From Phascolomyces articulosus (lineage: Eukaryota > Mucoromycota > Mucoromycetes > Mucorales > Lichtheimiaceae): 64,000 nucleotides of DNA. The stretch spans positions 1,054,001-1,118,000 of the forward strand of contig JAIXMP010000004.1 in assembly GCA_025677815.1 (NCBI GenBank), given 5' to 3'. Under the pieces are notes generated by a model that worked only from the letters and a program-made list of their open reading frames with translations, searched no databases and was not told the origin of the DNA. Shown here piece after piece: positions 12,105 to 23,701 of this stretch. The position numbers and the translations under genes are program-made. Position 1 is the stretch's first letter; each line of letters starts with the position of its first letter.

Positions 12105-12757
12105 GATAATTGTTGGTATATAGAAAAAAAAAAAAGATTGTGGTTTGATATAATAATATAAAGAACAAAACGTTTATTATTGTCTTTTTATATCTTTTTC
12201 TTCTTTTTCAGATGTTATCTCCTTAATTCTTGCTTTATCTTTTAGAGTTATGGCGTTAGCAGTAGGAGTCTTTTTTTTATACATATGGTGACCGTCCATT
12301 ATCTTTTTACATTTTAATTGAATATGAGAGGAAAATGATGGAATAGGGGTATACTTTTTTTTATGCAACCATTGATGATTTGCATCTCTTCCTTCCTGTT
12401 TATCAGAAAATACGAAATTTCTGTTCTTTGTTTAAGGAAATAAAAAATAGTACTGTAATAAATAAAGTTTATTTTACGTCGTTGCCTTTTTTTTATCCAA
12501 TGGAGAGGTATGATTCCAACTGCTGCAAGTAACATCTCTTCATTTGCATTATTTTTTTTTTACCCGATCCTTTACCACTTCATAAAAGCAAGGTGAATAC
12601 CATCTTTGGTTTTTAATATCTTATCTGAGATATTATTATATATAAAAGTTATACTGATACTATATTTTGTACACCATAAAAAGGTATTAGTTATGTTTTC
12701 TTTTCAATAGCAACAACAATAGAAAAAGATGTGGAAATGCTATTTATTACTACTGTA
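11968..12757. repeat. Duplicated block, copy at secreted protein gene 2
   Basis: From exon 1 of copy 2 through its upstream flank this block is closely matched by about 18989-20083. Shared landmarks are GAGTTATGGCGTTAG, TTTATTTTACGTCGTTGCC, TCCAATGGAGAGGTATGAT, CCAACTGCTGCAAGTAACAT and GAAAAAGATGTGGAAATG. Similarity stops just after TTATTACTACTGT near 12757. The counterpart contains about 310 extra bases (about 19495-19808) missing here. Confidence 0.8.
12184..12194 (-). promoter_or_regulatory. Candidate TATA box of secreted protein gene copy 2
   Basis: GATATAAAAAG on the minus strand about 80-90 bases before the ATG, equivalent to the elements at 10708 and 19201. Confidence 0.5.
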
Positions 12758-13189
12758 AAATGCGGGTCACAGAAGTTCAGCTTCCCTCGGACCAGTTATC
12801 CGAAATGATTCTCGAATTTTTTTTCGTGGTAGTAATCTCAAAAAAACAACTATATACATTATGTATACCTGAATCAAAAAATAAAGTATAGTCCATAAGA
12901 CTTCTAATATAACGTAATATTAAAAAAAAAGACCAGCCGCTATATTCAAAACTAAAGACTAATGTTTATTAACAACAGTAATGACGCGTTCTCCTCGTTT
13001 CCAACCATACTATCATTTTAATTACGTCTTTTTCATTTTAATGCTTGGTTTCCTCTGAATTCTATTTTTTAAATTTTTTAGTATATGTTCTAACAAAGAT
13101 CACATTTTCTACAGCAATAATTTAGTTGCAGTTGTATGAATATAATAATATATAAATATATACGCATCTTCAGCAGAACAACGTTTAGT

Positions 13190-14165
13190 TCCAGAAGGTG
13201 TCAATGGTTCGGGTGGTGCGCTCGTCTCAATTTCGTCTTCACTACTTTCAAACAAATTGGGACCCTCATCTTCCTCTTCTTCTTCATCTTCTTCTTGTCA
13301 ACGCTGATGCTGCCTTGCTTCCCGTTCTTGAGGATAGCCCAATTCGTCATCCTCCTGTTGTTGACGTAGCTCATTTTCCTACTGTTGTTGTTCTTGCTGC
13401 TCCTCACCGGCTTCTATTCTTCTCTTTTCTCTTTTTGAGCAAGAACCTCTCTTTCGGTCCCAAAATAATGAAAGTATTTTGTTGAAACCCCAATTATTAT
13501 TGTTTTTTTTTGCAAGTTGCCAAGGGAACAAAGTTGGCACATTGTCGTTCTAACTTGGCACAGCTGGTTTGAACTTCTTCTGCCATGGTTACTTACCTAT
13601 GATATCTCTAGCACCTCCTTATCCATTTCTCCTTTAACCATGGAATTAATAATTTTAGCGTGCTGCTCGAGATTATCAATCATAATCTCCTCGTCGAAAA
13701 GAATCATGTCCAAGTTATGTTTTGCTCCTATGGCGTGACCATAGTTGGGTGATTTCATCCATCGAAAATTTCTTCTTAGCTGAAACTTGCCGTTGGTATT
13801 TGCCAGTGTCGATTTTAACACCTTTGGAGATAAGGACAGGACCAAATTCGTCAACAGATTGCTTGCTAAGCTTATTTTCCAAATGCTCGACTTTTCTTCC
13901 AAGTTTTTCAATCGTTTTATTACTTTGCTCTACTATTTTGGAAAGATACTTGACCGAATTCACTAAAGCACCTACTGAATGATTGACACCACCTAATTGC
14001 TCTTTCATATAGTTACAAGTGTGTGTAAACTTTGTTTCAATGTATTCACCAGCATTATATCAGCTGGTAGTTGTATGACGGCCAGGGAAACGAAATGATG
14101 GAGAGCGAGTATAACCATATTTTATAGGTGAAATAGATGAATTGGTTATGTCACTATCGTGCATT
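13190..14165 (-). pseudogene. Transposon accessory ORF, broken
   Basis: A frame begins MHDSDITNSSISPIKYGYTR at 14165 and meets an in-frame TGA near 14058. It continues as a coiled-coil-like segment (MKEQLGGVNHSVGALVN, then EKLGRKVEHLENKLSK) to 13715. The reading then shifts frame into MILFDEEIMIDNLEQHAKI (to 13597). Further minus-strand coding-like sequence near 13480-13200 is acidic and Gln-rich and includes PNLFESSEDEIETSAPPEPL, but is crossed by stops. It looks like the second protein of the transposon rather than a host gene. The family is not identified. Confidence 0.5.
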
Positions 14166-14335
14166 GTAATAATATAAAAATAAACAAGATAGAGTGTAGG
14201 TTTTGTTTTGTTTATTAGATATATAATATAAAGATAAAGGGGAAGAAAGAAGAGAAAAGAAAAAGTAGAAAAAAAAGAGGTTCTATAATACATAATTATA
14301 ATGAGAAAATACAAGATTTAAAATTTGAAAAGATG

Positions 14336-17300
14336 CTACCATGTGCTACTTAATGTTCCTAATTTATCTTTTGTAGTTATGTTGCCATCCCCATCAGTAT
14401 ATTTTATCTTTTTTCTTCCAACACCATCAATCGAGCACAAGTAATGGCGTGATGATGGAATTTTAATGCGCCAAACAATTCCTGTATTTTCATCTACGTT
14501 AACAACTACATGTTTCATTGTTGCGCTTTCTGTTCTATAATGCCTGCCACCAGATTCGCTACTCTCTTCCACTTTACACAACTTCACCATCGTCATTATG
14601 CTTTTTTTGTTAGCAACCTCATAGCAGAAATATGCTAATACTTCTCCAAAATATGTCAATGGTACCGAGTTCGTCTTATTGTTACGCTGTCTATCCGTGT
14701 TAAGTTCCAAACCGAGCTTAACCACATTTTTGATTTTTAATGTAGTGAAGTGTTCTATATATGGTAAAGAACCTTCTGAAAAGGGTAGATAAAGTGATAT
14801 AGATATTAATAAAAGGTGGAGGAAGTGATTGGTTATGGATCAAATAATAAAATAAATAAAGATAGGTTGTGTGGGAGTTATTATCAGGAATTAAATGTCT
14901 GAAACCACACGAGGAATAGTCTTACTATAATAAAATAATAGAGGACAATATTTTATATCACTTCTTTGAAAGATAGAGAGCTGAAATAAAGGATAAGTTT
15001 AAGATATTTTATTAAGAAAATAAAGTATCAAACTAAAGCTAAGAACTGAGAACAAAAGTCTATACTATTTGCTTTTGTAATAATATATAAAAGCAAATGC
15101 AAATGCTATCAAAACCAAATGCAATTCGTATCAAAATCAAAAGTAACATGTGAATGAATTTCAGCCAACAAGAATCCTTTATAATAAAATATACTTTGAT
15201 AATAATAATGCTGTTACTGATAATGAAATAATAATAAAAATAGCAAAAGAAAATGTTAACTATTCAACGGACTAAGGAGCGCTACAGCAGAGCCATGCTT
15301 ATGAGATGAACCATAAACAGTTCCATGGAGAAGTCCGATTTTTTTTTCCTTGACCATCACTTTTCCATACACAGTATCCAACTTGTATAATGTCACCTAG
15401 TTGAATCACCACTTCTTTCCTGTCAACTACACTTCATGATAAAGACGGGTCTAATTAAAGTATATTGTGCTTTATGTCAGTTACTTTATTCTTTATGCCA
15501 TGTTAGGGACAAGAAAAATATTTTAACATTTGTTCTAATAGACTTGTCTTTTTAACAGCATTAAATCCGTATTTTTTAGATAGATCTTGTAATGTATCTC
15601 CATTAAATGGTGACCAAAGTTCAGGACTATCTGGATCATCATCATTTTCAGAAGTTGAAGTTTCATTGGGTGCAAGAATATGGAAAGCGGATAAATCTGT
15701 TTCTTCATATTCATCATTACTAATTCTATCAATGATACAAGACTGAGCATTTCATTTGCTATGTAATAAAAAGGATTAGTACAATATTAATATCAATAAA
15801 ATAATTAACATTAAACATTGTTTACCAGCATTTGCTTCAGGATATCGTCTTTAAGTGGTGCCTGATTTAATACCTCCAATTGCTCGCTCTTGTGCAAATG
15901 CGCTGTAAAATGTCAATGGGCCCATTTTAATGATGTTGTATGATAAGTGGGTGAAATGATGTTCCGTAATCGTAAATATCTTCGGCGCAATGAGTTTAGC
16001 CTCAGTCTGATCCATCAACGATTTATGCCAATCTTCGACTGCTTTTTCGAGTTCTTTGATATCCGTTTTTGTAATTGAACGACTGGATCCAATTTGGACA
16101 ATTCTGGATAATTTTAAAATTGCAGTACGATTTTTACTTGGAATGGAATCTGCAATGATTGTTGGAAGTAGGAAGAGCAAAAATACATGTAGTCTACAGC
16201 TCGATAACCGTTTTTGCTAATGCTATTTGTTGATATTTCATTGATAGCACAAGAAAAGTTTGATGGCTGGGTTGTTGTAGCTTCCTTTATCCACTTGTTG
16301 ACATTTTTTAGATCAGCATTGCTTAAAAATAACGGACCTCGTTCACTCTCACCATCACTGTCCTTTTTGGTGGTTTTTTTTTGCGTCTTTTTTCCCTTCC
16401 TCGTTAGGCTATGTTTTAGGCTGCCTTTTATTGTTTTATCCGTTTGGTAAATTTTTCTTGACAAGGTAAAGGAGATGCTTAGCACCCTTTACCTTTTTAA
16501 GCAACAGTTCCTCCTTTATCACCGCATGGGTTGGCCATATTGTGGTATTTGTTTTACAGATAGGAATGTTATTAATTTAATTTTTTTTTCTATTTTATTT
16601 TTTTATACTGACTTAACCACTTTAGCAAAGTGGTTAGCTGATTTGGTCAACCCAGCTTGTGTAATGTTCCCAAAATCAACTGGACTATTTGCGCTCCAAG
16701 GCCATGATAAAGTAAATGCATAATATCGAGAACATAGAATGATGAACCATTTTTATGCATTTTTAAAGGAGCGAATATGCATGCACTATTTTGGCCAAGT
16801 TCGGGTGCTTTTTTTGCATAATGGACAGCTTTACGAAATGCAGCAGGGAGACCTCTTGGTTGAAAATTACGATTGAATACGTCGAGTTTGTCAATGAAAC
16901 ATGTACGGCAACCATATCGATGGGAATGACCTGCATGACCACACATTTTGGCAGGTGCCGGCATATCATCTCCAGCAAAGAAAATATGCGCCTTGACCAA
17001 AAATTTGCCATCTTTTGTTTGGACTTTCATTCCATGATCTTGAAGGATCTTAAATTCGTCAAATGCTGGTTGTAAAAAAAACTGGAAAGGTCGACTGGGG
17101 ACCAGTTTCCATATATTATGCAGGACTGAAGCATGTATTTTTGTTCTGTTCTGATTGACGGTGGAAAATTCGAGATAATAAAATGACATATAGTCATCGG
17201 GCGATATTTGGTAAAACCATCTGTATATATTCCTACAACAGTTGTAAGTTCGGTATCGAAATAATTGGGTGCAGCTTTTTTATAAGTTTTGCCATTGAAT

Positions 17301-17849
17301 ACATCGGTCATCACATTGGGATCTACCCCTCGATAGAGACGATATCGAAGTAATGCGCGAGTTTCAGGATCATGGACCAAAAGAGCAAGCTGTTCCAGAA
17401 TAAATATTTGCTTGATAGTGGCTGCAGGTTGTTTTAAGTATTTCGCCTGATTTGTTGCGCTTTTCACGATATCTTTTGGTGTTGGGATTACAATGTTGGC
17501 ATATTTCAGAATCATCCCGGTCTTTATACATTCTGCATCCATTTGGGCACATGTCGTACATTTGGAATTTGATTGGAAAGTTTTTGATGATATGAGTTCG
17601 ATATTTGTAATGGGTATATAATGGTGATGGTGGTGGTTGTTCTGGATGAGCGACTGAAGCAATATGATTATTGATTACTTTCATTTGTTTATCGTAGTTA
17701 ACACTTCTCGTTTTTGATTTTTTGGCAATCTGGTATAGTTTTAACGACACAACAACACTGCTAGGATTATTTTCTTTTGGTAAGCGAAATGATACACCCA
17801 AGATGTGTTCCTGGAGAAATGACTGGAAATTTACGTTAAACCAAACCAA
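14336..17849 (-). pseudogene. Tnp2-family transposase, frameshifted
   Basis: Pieces in several minus-strand frames line up in the order of a fungal Tnp2 transposase. From 17849: an N-terminal zinc-binding motif in YDMCPNGCRMYKDRDDSEIC with a following CxxC, then LRYRLYRGVDPNVMTDVFNG, PNYFDTELTTVVGIYTDGF, and in another frame PSRPFQFFLQPAFDEFKILQ. After these come MPAPAKMCGHAGHSHRYGCR with CxxC-type cysteines and YVLDIMHLLYHGLGAQIVQL, which matches the conserved DxMH region of this superfamily. The DUF4218-like part follows at about 16100-15850 (EHHFTHLSYNIIKMGPL then AIGGIKSG). Next are SPELWSPFNGDTLQDLSKKY (about 15600) and a C-terminal beta-rich piece (LTYFGEVLAYFCYEVANK) ending at 14336. 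At least four frame changes and several stops show it is dead. Confidence 0.75.
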
Positions 17850-18450
17850 TATTATGGATTTAAACTCACACCTTCTGATTCGACCATCTTAACTTACCAA
17901 TCGACCCATAGCTTATATTTTCTTCATCATTATTTGAAAAATCCCTTTCATCTATGTGGAATACTGAGAAATTTCGGTAAGATTTTGTTTTATAAGAAGA
18001 ATTATTTAGAGTTAGGATCTCGCTTTATTGCCTTTCTTTTTTGCTCACAAAAGGTAAATTTTCTATGTTGTATAAGTACCTGCGATTCATTCTCATCACT
18101 TTCACATTTTCCAAATGTCAAGAGTTTTATTAACTTTTCCGGCAGAATGATTTTGATTGAATGATTGATTACACGAAAGACAATGAAATCCTTTGAAATT
18201 GACTGTTGAATTAGGCATCGTACGATTAAAATGAATTGAGAATTAAAAAGAAACAGTAAAAAAAAAATCTTAATTTTTTGCAGCGGATATAAAATACTGT
18301 CAATTATCCTGAATTCAGGATTCTGAGTTTGTAGATCAGGAAATTTCAGGAAGCTTTTTTTACAGTGTAGAAATGCTAACACGCACACAAGCACCTATCA
18401 TTTTCCGGCCATGGCATTAAAATGTAATAGGTTATTACCCTACCATATAT

Positions 18451-18717
18451 TGTTGTTATATTATTATTTTACAACTTTTCATAATTCACAAAATAATGGT
18501 ACAAAAGAAATATAATAGTAAAAAGGAGTGAAATATTAGATTTATGCAACAAATTATGTTATTTCTATACCATTTAATTTATTTATTTTTTTGTTAGCAG
18601 TATTGATTTGTCTATTCTATACAACATAACAACAAGAAACAGAGAAGTATTCTTCAACTCATGATGTATAATAATATTAATAACATGATAAACATGAACA
18701 AATAATAATAATAAAGT
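18451..18717. other. 3' flank of secreted protein copy 3
   Basis: AT-rich sequence between the presumed right end of the transposon and the stop codon of copy 3. It shares landmarks with the flank downstream of copy 1 (ACAACAAGAAACAG, ATGATGTA). Confidence 0.5.
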
Positions 18718-19125
18718 TTATTTGGGTGAGGTACTACTTTTAAAATCTTTGGTTATTTTCTCATAACAACTGACGTCCTCGTAATTGCTTTCTTGAAAGC
18801 ATTTTGCTGCTTCTTTTACACCTTTATCAAGTTTGTCTAATGCATCTTGTTGTTCTTTTGTAAGATCATTGCCAGCTCTATATTATTGAATGAGAATTCA
18901 AATAATAAAATATGAGTATTCAATCTTTTTTTGTCAAGATGATAATATATTTAGCTATTTAAAATGAATCATGGGAGATGTAACTTACGTCTTGGTTTCA
19001 CCGTTAGCAGGAGCAGTACCTTGTTGAGCATTAGTAGTAGGTTGTTCTTGAGAATCAGCTGGAGCAGCGCTGGCAAAAAGAGCAAAGAATGGTAAAGCTA
19101 AGAGAGCAATGTATTTGATTTGCAT
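18718..19125 (-). CDS. Small secreted protein, family copy 3
   Basis: Two exons, 19125-18989 and 18877-18718, give 98 aa. The signal peptide is MQIKYIALLALPFFALFASA and the linker DSQEQPTTNAQQGTAPANGE. The core reads LTKEQQDALDKLDKG, then AAKCFQESNYEDVSC, ending TSPK. Exon 1 is nearly identical to copy 2, whereas exon 2 resembles copy 1 more (NYxD followed by C, and a short NSPQK/TSPK-like end). The gene may therefore be a mosaic of the two lineages, or it keeps the ancestral form. Intron position and phase equal those of the paralogs. Function unknown. Confidence 0.8.
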
Positions 19126-20083
19126 GATAGTTGTTGGTATATAGAAAAAAAAGATTGTTGTTTGATATAATAATATGAGAACAAAACGTTTATTACTGTC
19201 CTTTTATATCTTTTTCTTCTTCTTCAAATATCATCTCCTTAATTCTTGCTTTATCTTTTAGAGTTATGGCGTTAGTAGTAGGAGTCTTTTCTTTATACAT
19301 AAAATGGCTATCCATCATCTTTTACATTTTAATTGGAAAATGATGGAATAGGGGTATACTTTTTTATGCAAACATTGATGATCTGCATCTTTTCCCACCT
19401 GTTTCTCAGAAAGTACGAAATTTCTGTTCTTTGTTTAAGGAAATAAAAAATAATACTGTAATAAATAAAGTTTATTTTACGTCGTTGCCTTTTTTTTTTT
19501 TTTTGCTATTAATCTATAGGATGAACATATTATTACTATTGGTGATTATTAGTAGAATGAGAATAAGAAACGTTTGATTTTCTAAAGACTATTTATTATA
19601 TTTATTGTCAATAAATTTAGTGATAAGTTATTCTATAAAAACTCTCAAATGACTTTGGGAGAAAGAGGAAGTAATGACCTTGCTTATCCTCGGACAGCGA
19701 AATTCATTTTTCAGGAACCAGATCGCCACAGCAATAAGCTATTCTATACTTTGAAAAAATAAACACGAATAATCAAGATGTCGTTCATCTATAACCTGTT
19801 CTCCCTTTTTTATCCAATGGAGAGGTATGATGCCAACTGCTGCAAGTAACATCTCCTCATTTATATTATTATTTTTTTTACCCGATCCTTTACCACTTCA
19901 TAAAATCAAGGTAAATATCATCTTTAATTTTTAATATCTTACCTGTTGAGATACTATTATCATAATATAGAGAAGTTATACTGATACTATATCTTGTACA
20001 CCATAAAAAGATATTAGTTATGTTTTCTTTTCAATAACAGCAACAATAGAAAAAGATGTGGAAATGTTATTTATTACTACTGT
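18989..20083. repeat. Duplicated block, copy at secreted protein gene 3
   Basis: Counterpart of about 11968-12757. It holds an internal segment (about 19495-19808) that is absent from copy 2 but matches the upstream flank of copy 1 (about 11030-11245). Similarity to copy 2 resumes at TCCAATGGAGAGG (about 19813) and ends near 20083 at TTATTACTACTGT. Confidence 0.8.
19201..19210 (-). promoter_or_regulatory. Candidate TATA box of secreted protein gene copy 3
   Basis: GATATAAAAG on the minus strand about 75-85 bases ahead of the ATG, as in copies 1 and 2. Confidence 0.5.
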
Positions 20084-20230
20084 TGTTATTATTTTATGAT
20101 TTTATAACCCATGGAGAAGATTTTTGCATAAACTAGATATTTATTTTTAAAAAAAAAGTTGGCAAAAAAAAATGTGACCCTGTTTCTTTACCATTCTTAC
20201 TAAGTTACTCAGTTACTTTTTTATGAATTA

Positions 20231-20460
20231 TCATGCAAAGCAGCAGTCTTTTCCTCTGATTCTAAAATGAGGAGGCTCTTCATGATTCCCAAACAACTTT
20301 TTCTTTTGATCGGATTCCAAGATATCTAGACCCTCCTTAATCATGATCGCCAATGATGTTGAAATGGTTTTTCTCATCATACTATCTATCAGCTTCCCGC
20401 ATATGTCTGAATTAATACGATGCTTATTTTTATAAAATGACACCAGCAGCTGGAGAAATA
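20231..20460 (-). other. Short coding-like frame, possible terminal exon
   Basis: A minus-strand frame of about 70 codons reads SFYKNKHRINSDICGKLIDS, TSLAIMIKEGLDILES and EEPPHFRIRGKDCCFA before its stop at 20231. Composition is more protein-like than its surroundings and a CAG acceptor-like site lies near 20452, but no upstream exon or family match was found. It may be a gene fragment. Confidence 0.25.
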
Positions 20461-21320
20461 TTCAAAATTAATAAATAGGATGTCATACGGTTGTTGTTGT
20501 TCATCAATAGAATAGTAATAAATTATCATCTGCTATTACTTTTTGTATTACTTGTTTTGATCATGATTAAAAAGTAGCATGTTTATCACACTATGACAAA
20601 AAGTACAATATGTTTTTTTTTTTTGTTCACTTGATAATTTACATAAAGTGGTTCAAATATTGTTCACCATTTCTCTTTATAAAAAAGAAAACTGTTTTTT
20701 TTTCTTCGCTGTAGAGAACCTTTATACAACGTTAAACATCATCACCAATGACGAAAAAAAATGATGATTTGTTACAAGTCAGTTTATTAAGTTTTAATCA
20801 TCTTTTATCATTATTTATAAAAAAATTCTCCCCATAAAACAACGGTAATGAAGAATAGCAACAGGAGAAGGAGGAGCTAAAAAAATAACAACAAAAAATA
20901 CATCATCATGAAATATTGGCGCTGTCGTAACCTTTGATCGGATATTTTTAATACCGAACATATCGTTTTTATTGCTGCGCATATAGCACACTTAGCATTA
21001 TTACACTTCTTTACTTCCATTACATCATCCGCAGTCATATCCTTTTATATTATATTATCCATTACTTCTATATTGTATCATCGTCATCCGCAGCCATTAT
21101 CATTATGCGCAGTAGTTTTAGAAAAGATATAAATACTGGATCATTTTATTAAAATAAAGGACATCTTCTATCTATCCTATTTTCTGTTCATTACCTTTGT
21201 GGTATTATATTCTTCGTGGTTTCAACTTATAAAAAATACGACACGGCGCAGCAAATTTTATTTCTGGAAAAAAAACAAAAAAGAAGATCGTATATTCGAT
21301 CTTTGAAATCGTGAAGATGT
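20461..21320. other. Intergenic, no gene seen
   Basis: AT-rich with several T or A runs. A less AT-rich patch near 20930-21120 has repeated ATCATCCGCAG/CATTAT-like words (CATCATCCGCAGTCAT, TCGTCATCCGCAGCCATTAT, ATTATGCGCAG) but no open frame of note. Confidence 0.5.
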
Positions 21321-21391
21321 TCCCCCACCGGGAATTGAACCCGGGCCACCTGTGTGAAAGACAGGGATCCTAGCCACTAGACCATAGAGGA
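21321..21391 (-). tRNA. tRNA-Glu (anticodon UUC)
   Basis: The minus strand folds as a 71-nt tRNA. The acceptor stem is TCCTCTA with TGGGGGA (two G-T pairs), the D-arm GTCT/GGAT, and the anticodon stem CCTGT/ACAGG with loop CTTTCAC (anticodon TTC). The T-arm is CCGGG TTCAATT CCCGG. Internal box A and box B (GGTTCAATTCC) are intact, there is no intron and CCA is not encoded. An A-run on the plus strand at about 21268-21282 gives T-rich downstream sequence on the tRNA strand that could end RNA polymerase III transcription. Confidence 0.95.
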
Positions 21392-23701
21392 CTTGTTAAT
21401 AACTACGATCCTTGACAATATCATAGAAAATTAAATTTTTATCCATCAAGTAACCAAATTACATAAAAATAAAATATGTTATTCAATGAATTTTTCTCAA
21501 TTTTTTTGTATAAATTACATGATGATCCATAACATATTTCATGAGTTATTTATTTTTTTATGAATTAAAAAAATAATAAAAAAATAATTTTTTAAAAAAT
21601 AAAAAATATAAAAAATTTAAATTTTTTTTTTTCATAATAGTAAAAATACTATATTATGTAGGTTATTATTTTTGATATAAATATATAGTATAATAATAAT
21701 TATATTTATGAAAACTATATCATATTATAAAATCAAGTTAAATATAAAAACAAGAAGTCTTTTTTTTTTCTAGTAATAATTTATTTAGATATACTGAGTG
21801 AAAAAAAAAATTACTGTTATTATTTTATAAAAGCAGTAGTATTTTTTAGGCAGCCAAAAAAAAAAAATACTAGTCTTTTAGTAGTACATAGTTTTTAAGA
21901 CCTATTTCATTATATAAGGATATACTATGCCAAGAAGGAAGAATAAAATATATTTACTTATTATTTAGAAGGAGGTATAACAATAACCATAACCATGTTG
22001 ATCATTATTTCAATGTAAATAGTAACATTATAATAAAAAAGTAAACATTTGCCTAAGAATAATAAAGAAAACCGGTTTAAAAAAATATATAAAGAAACTG
22101 CTTGTTTGTCAATTATTATTTAGACTAAAAAAAAAAATACTTCTCCTTAAATTCCTTGACTGTATCATCTTTTATTGACGAAAATCAAAAACCCTCTTAT
22201 TAACTTCTACCTAGAAAAGGAAGATCTATCATTTTTTTTTCTTTTTTCTATAATGATTTGATAGATGATAATGATATGCTATTTGCAGACAACACGTTCT
22301 CGCTTCAACTATGTAAATCCTTTTTTTTTTTTTTGTTGTCAATTCCAAACTTTTCTTATTTTTAAAAGAAAATGGTCTAGTTAATTTATAGAGTAGCCTG
22401 ATTATATATATAAAAAAAGAATAATATCATTTTTTAATACTCTCATCAGAAAATAAACAACACATTATTATGATAAGTATCGTTCTCTTAGTTATTTGTT
22501 GTTGTTTTTAAATGTTATGAAATTTCTCTTGATTCTATAATGTTATATCCCCCAACAATAATAAGATCATCAAGTTACATAATAAAAGTATACAAACCTG
22601 AAACTATTGAATGAAAAAGAATGCTTCCATCTTTTTTTTTTTTTTTTTACGCGCGCGTGTGTGTATGTGAATCCCTAAATAAATAAATAAAATAGAGAAA
22701 TGGTATCATCCTCACACTGTCGAACATGCAGATAAACAAATCACATATTTTTTTTTCGAGGACCACGTGCCCGTGCTTTCCTTACTACTATAAATATGTA
22801 ATACTAAAAAATTGAATATCTTTGAATCGACAAATAGTAGTAAGTGATTCATTTCTATTTTTTTTATAAGGAGAGAAGCATATTGATTCACTCATTATTA
22901 ATAGAGAGTGAGAGAGAGAATATTATTATTAGTTAATATGTTGATGTGCATAGTAGAAAAAAAAGGGTACTTTTTTTTTGAGACTTAAGATTGAAAGTGC
23001 TACTCTCCTTGATCCTTATTGACTCCTGCAGCTTTTTTCTTTTCTCTATCTTTTTAAACTACCTATCATCATTTTTATCATTATTCAATAATAATTGAAG
23101 GATATTAGAGAATAAGTTGTGTGTGTGCCAAGTGTCAATAAAAATATATATAAAAAAAAGAATGACTTTATTATGATCCCCTTTTTTTTTTATCACGTTG
23201 TTCGTACATAATATTGACTATAATTCATGTATTTCAAAAGGAGCTGTTAAAAAAAATAGGAGTTCAATCATGATTCTTTATCTTTTTGGATGGATACAAC
23301 AAGCTTGTGCGCTCTCAAATAAGTTTATTTTTATTTTTATAAAAGAGAAAGGGTTGATGTATAATAAGTACTAAGTAGTAATAATAATATGTAAAAATGT
23401 AATGCATTTGGAGTGTATAATAAATGTGTATATATATATATGTACTATATCGTAAAAGAAGAGAATAAAAAGTAGGGAGGAAAATAATGGATCCTTATTT
23501 TTGAGGAGTTTTTTAACGGAAAGGAGGTGTTTTATTTTGGGGGAGAGGAGGAGGACACATACTATACTATATGTTATGGATGATGATTAAGAATTTACAA
23601 TATGATACAAAGAAAAAAAAAGAAGATGAGGATGATGGTGTAAAAATAATATAATAATAGTAATAATAGTAATAGCAATAAAAAAATTAAAAACAGTAAC
23701 A
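21392..23701. other. Long AT-rich gene-free stretch
   Basis: About 2.3 kb with no coding frame. It has dense A/T homopolymers (for example near 21540-21620, 22140, 22325 and 22630), a short (CG/TG)-rich patch near 22651-22670 and GA runs near 22908-22918. The right end is the 3' flank of the large Q-rich gene. Confidence 0.6.

Larger units (their letters stand above)
12755..18450 (-). mobile_element. Decayed Tnp2-type (CACTA/Plavaka-like) DNA transposon, limits approximate
   Basis: This block separates the duplicated secreted protein copies 2 and 3 and contains, on the minus strand, a broken Tnp2-type transposase (about 17849-14336) followed by a broken accessory frame (about 14165-13190). 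The left limit is set by the loss of duplication similarity at about 12757, where the sequence reads ACTGTAAAATG. A possible inverted partner, TTTTTTTACAGTG, lies near 18360-18372. Flank similarity to copy 3 (TGTTGTTAT followed by ATTATTTTA) may resume near 18450. Terminal repeats and target-site duplication are therefore not settled. Frameshifts in both frames show the element is not autonomous now. Confidence 0.65.

Noticed and set aside
13136..13485. Plus-strand frames rich in Leu, Phe and Pro
   Set aside because: They are the antisense of the acidic, Gln-rich transposon accessory frame.
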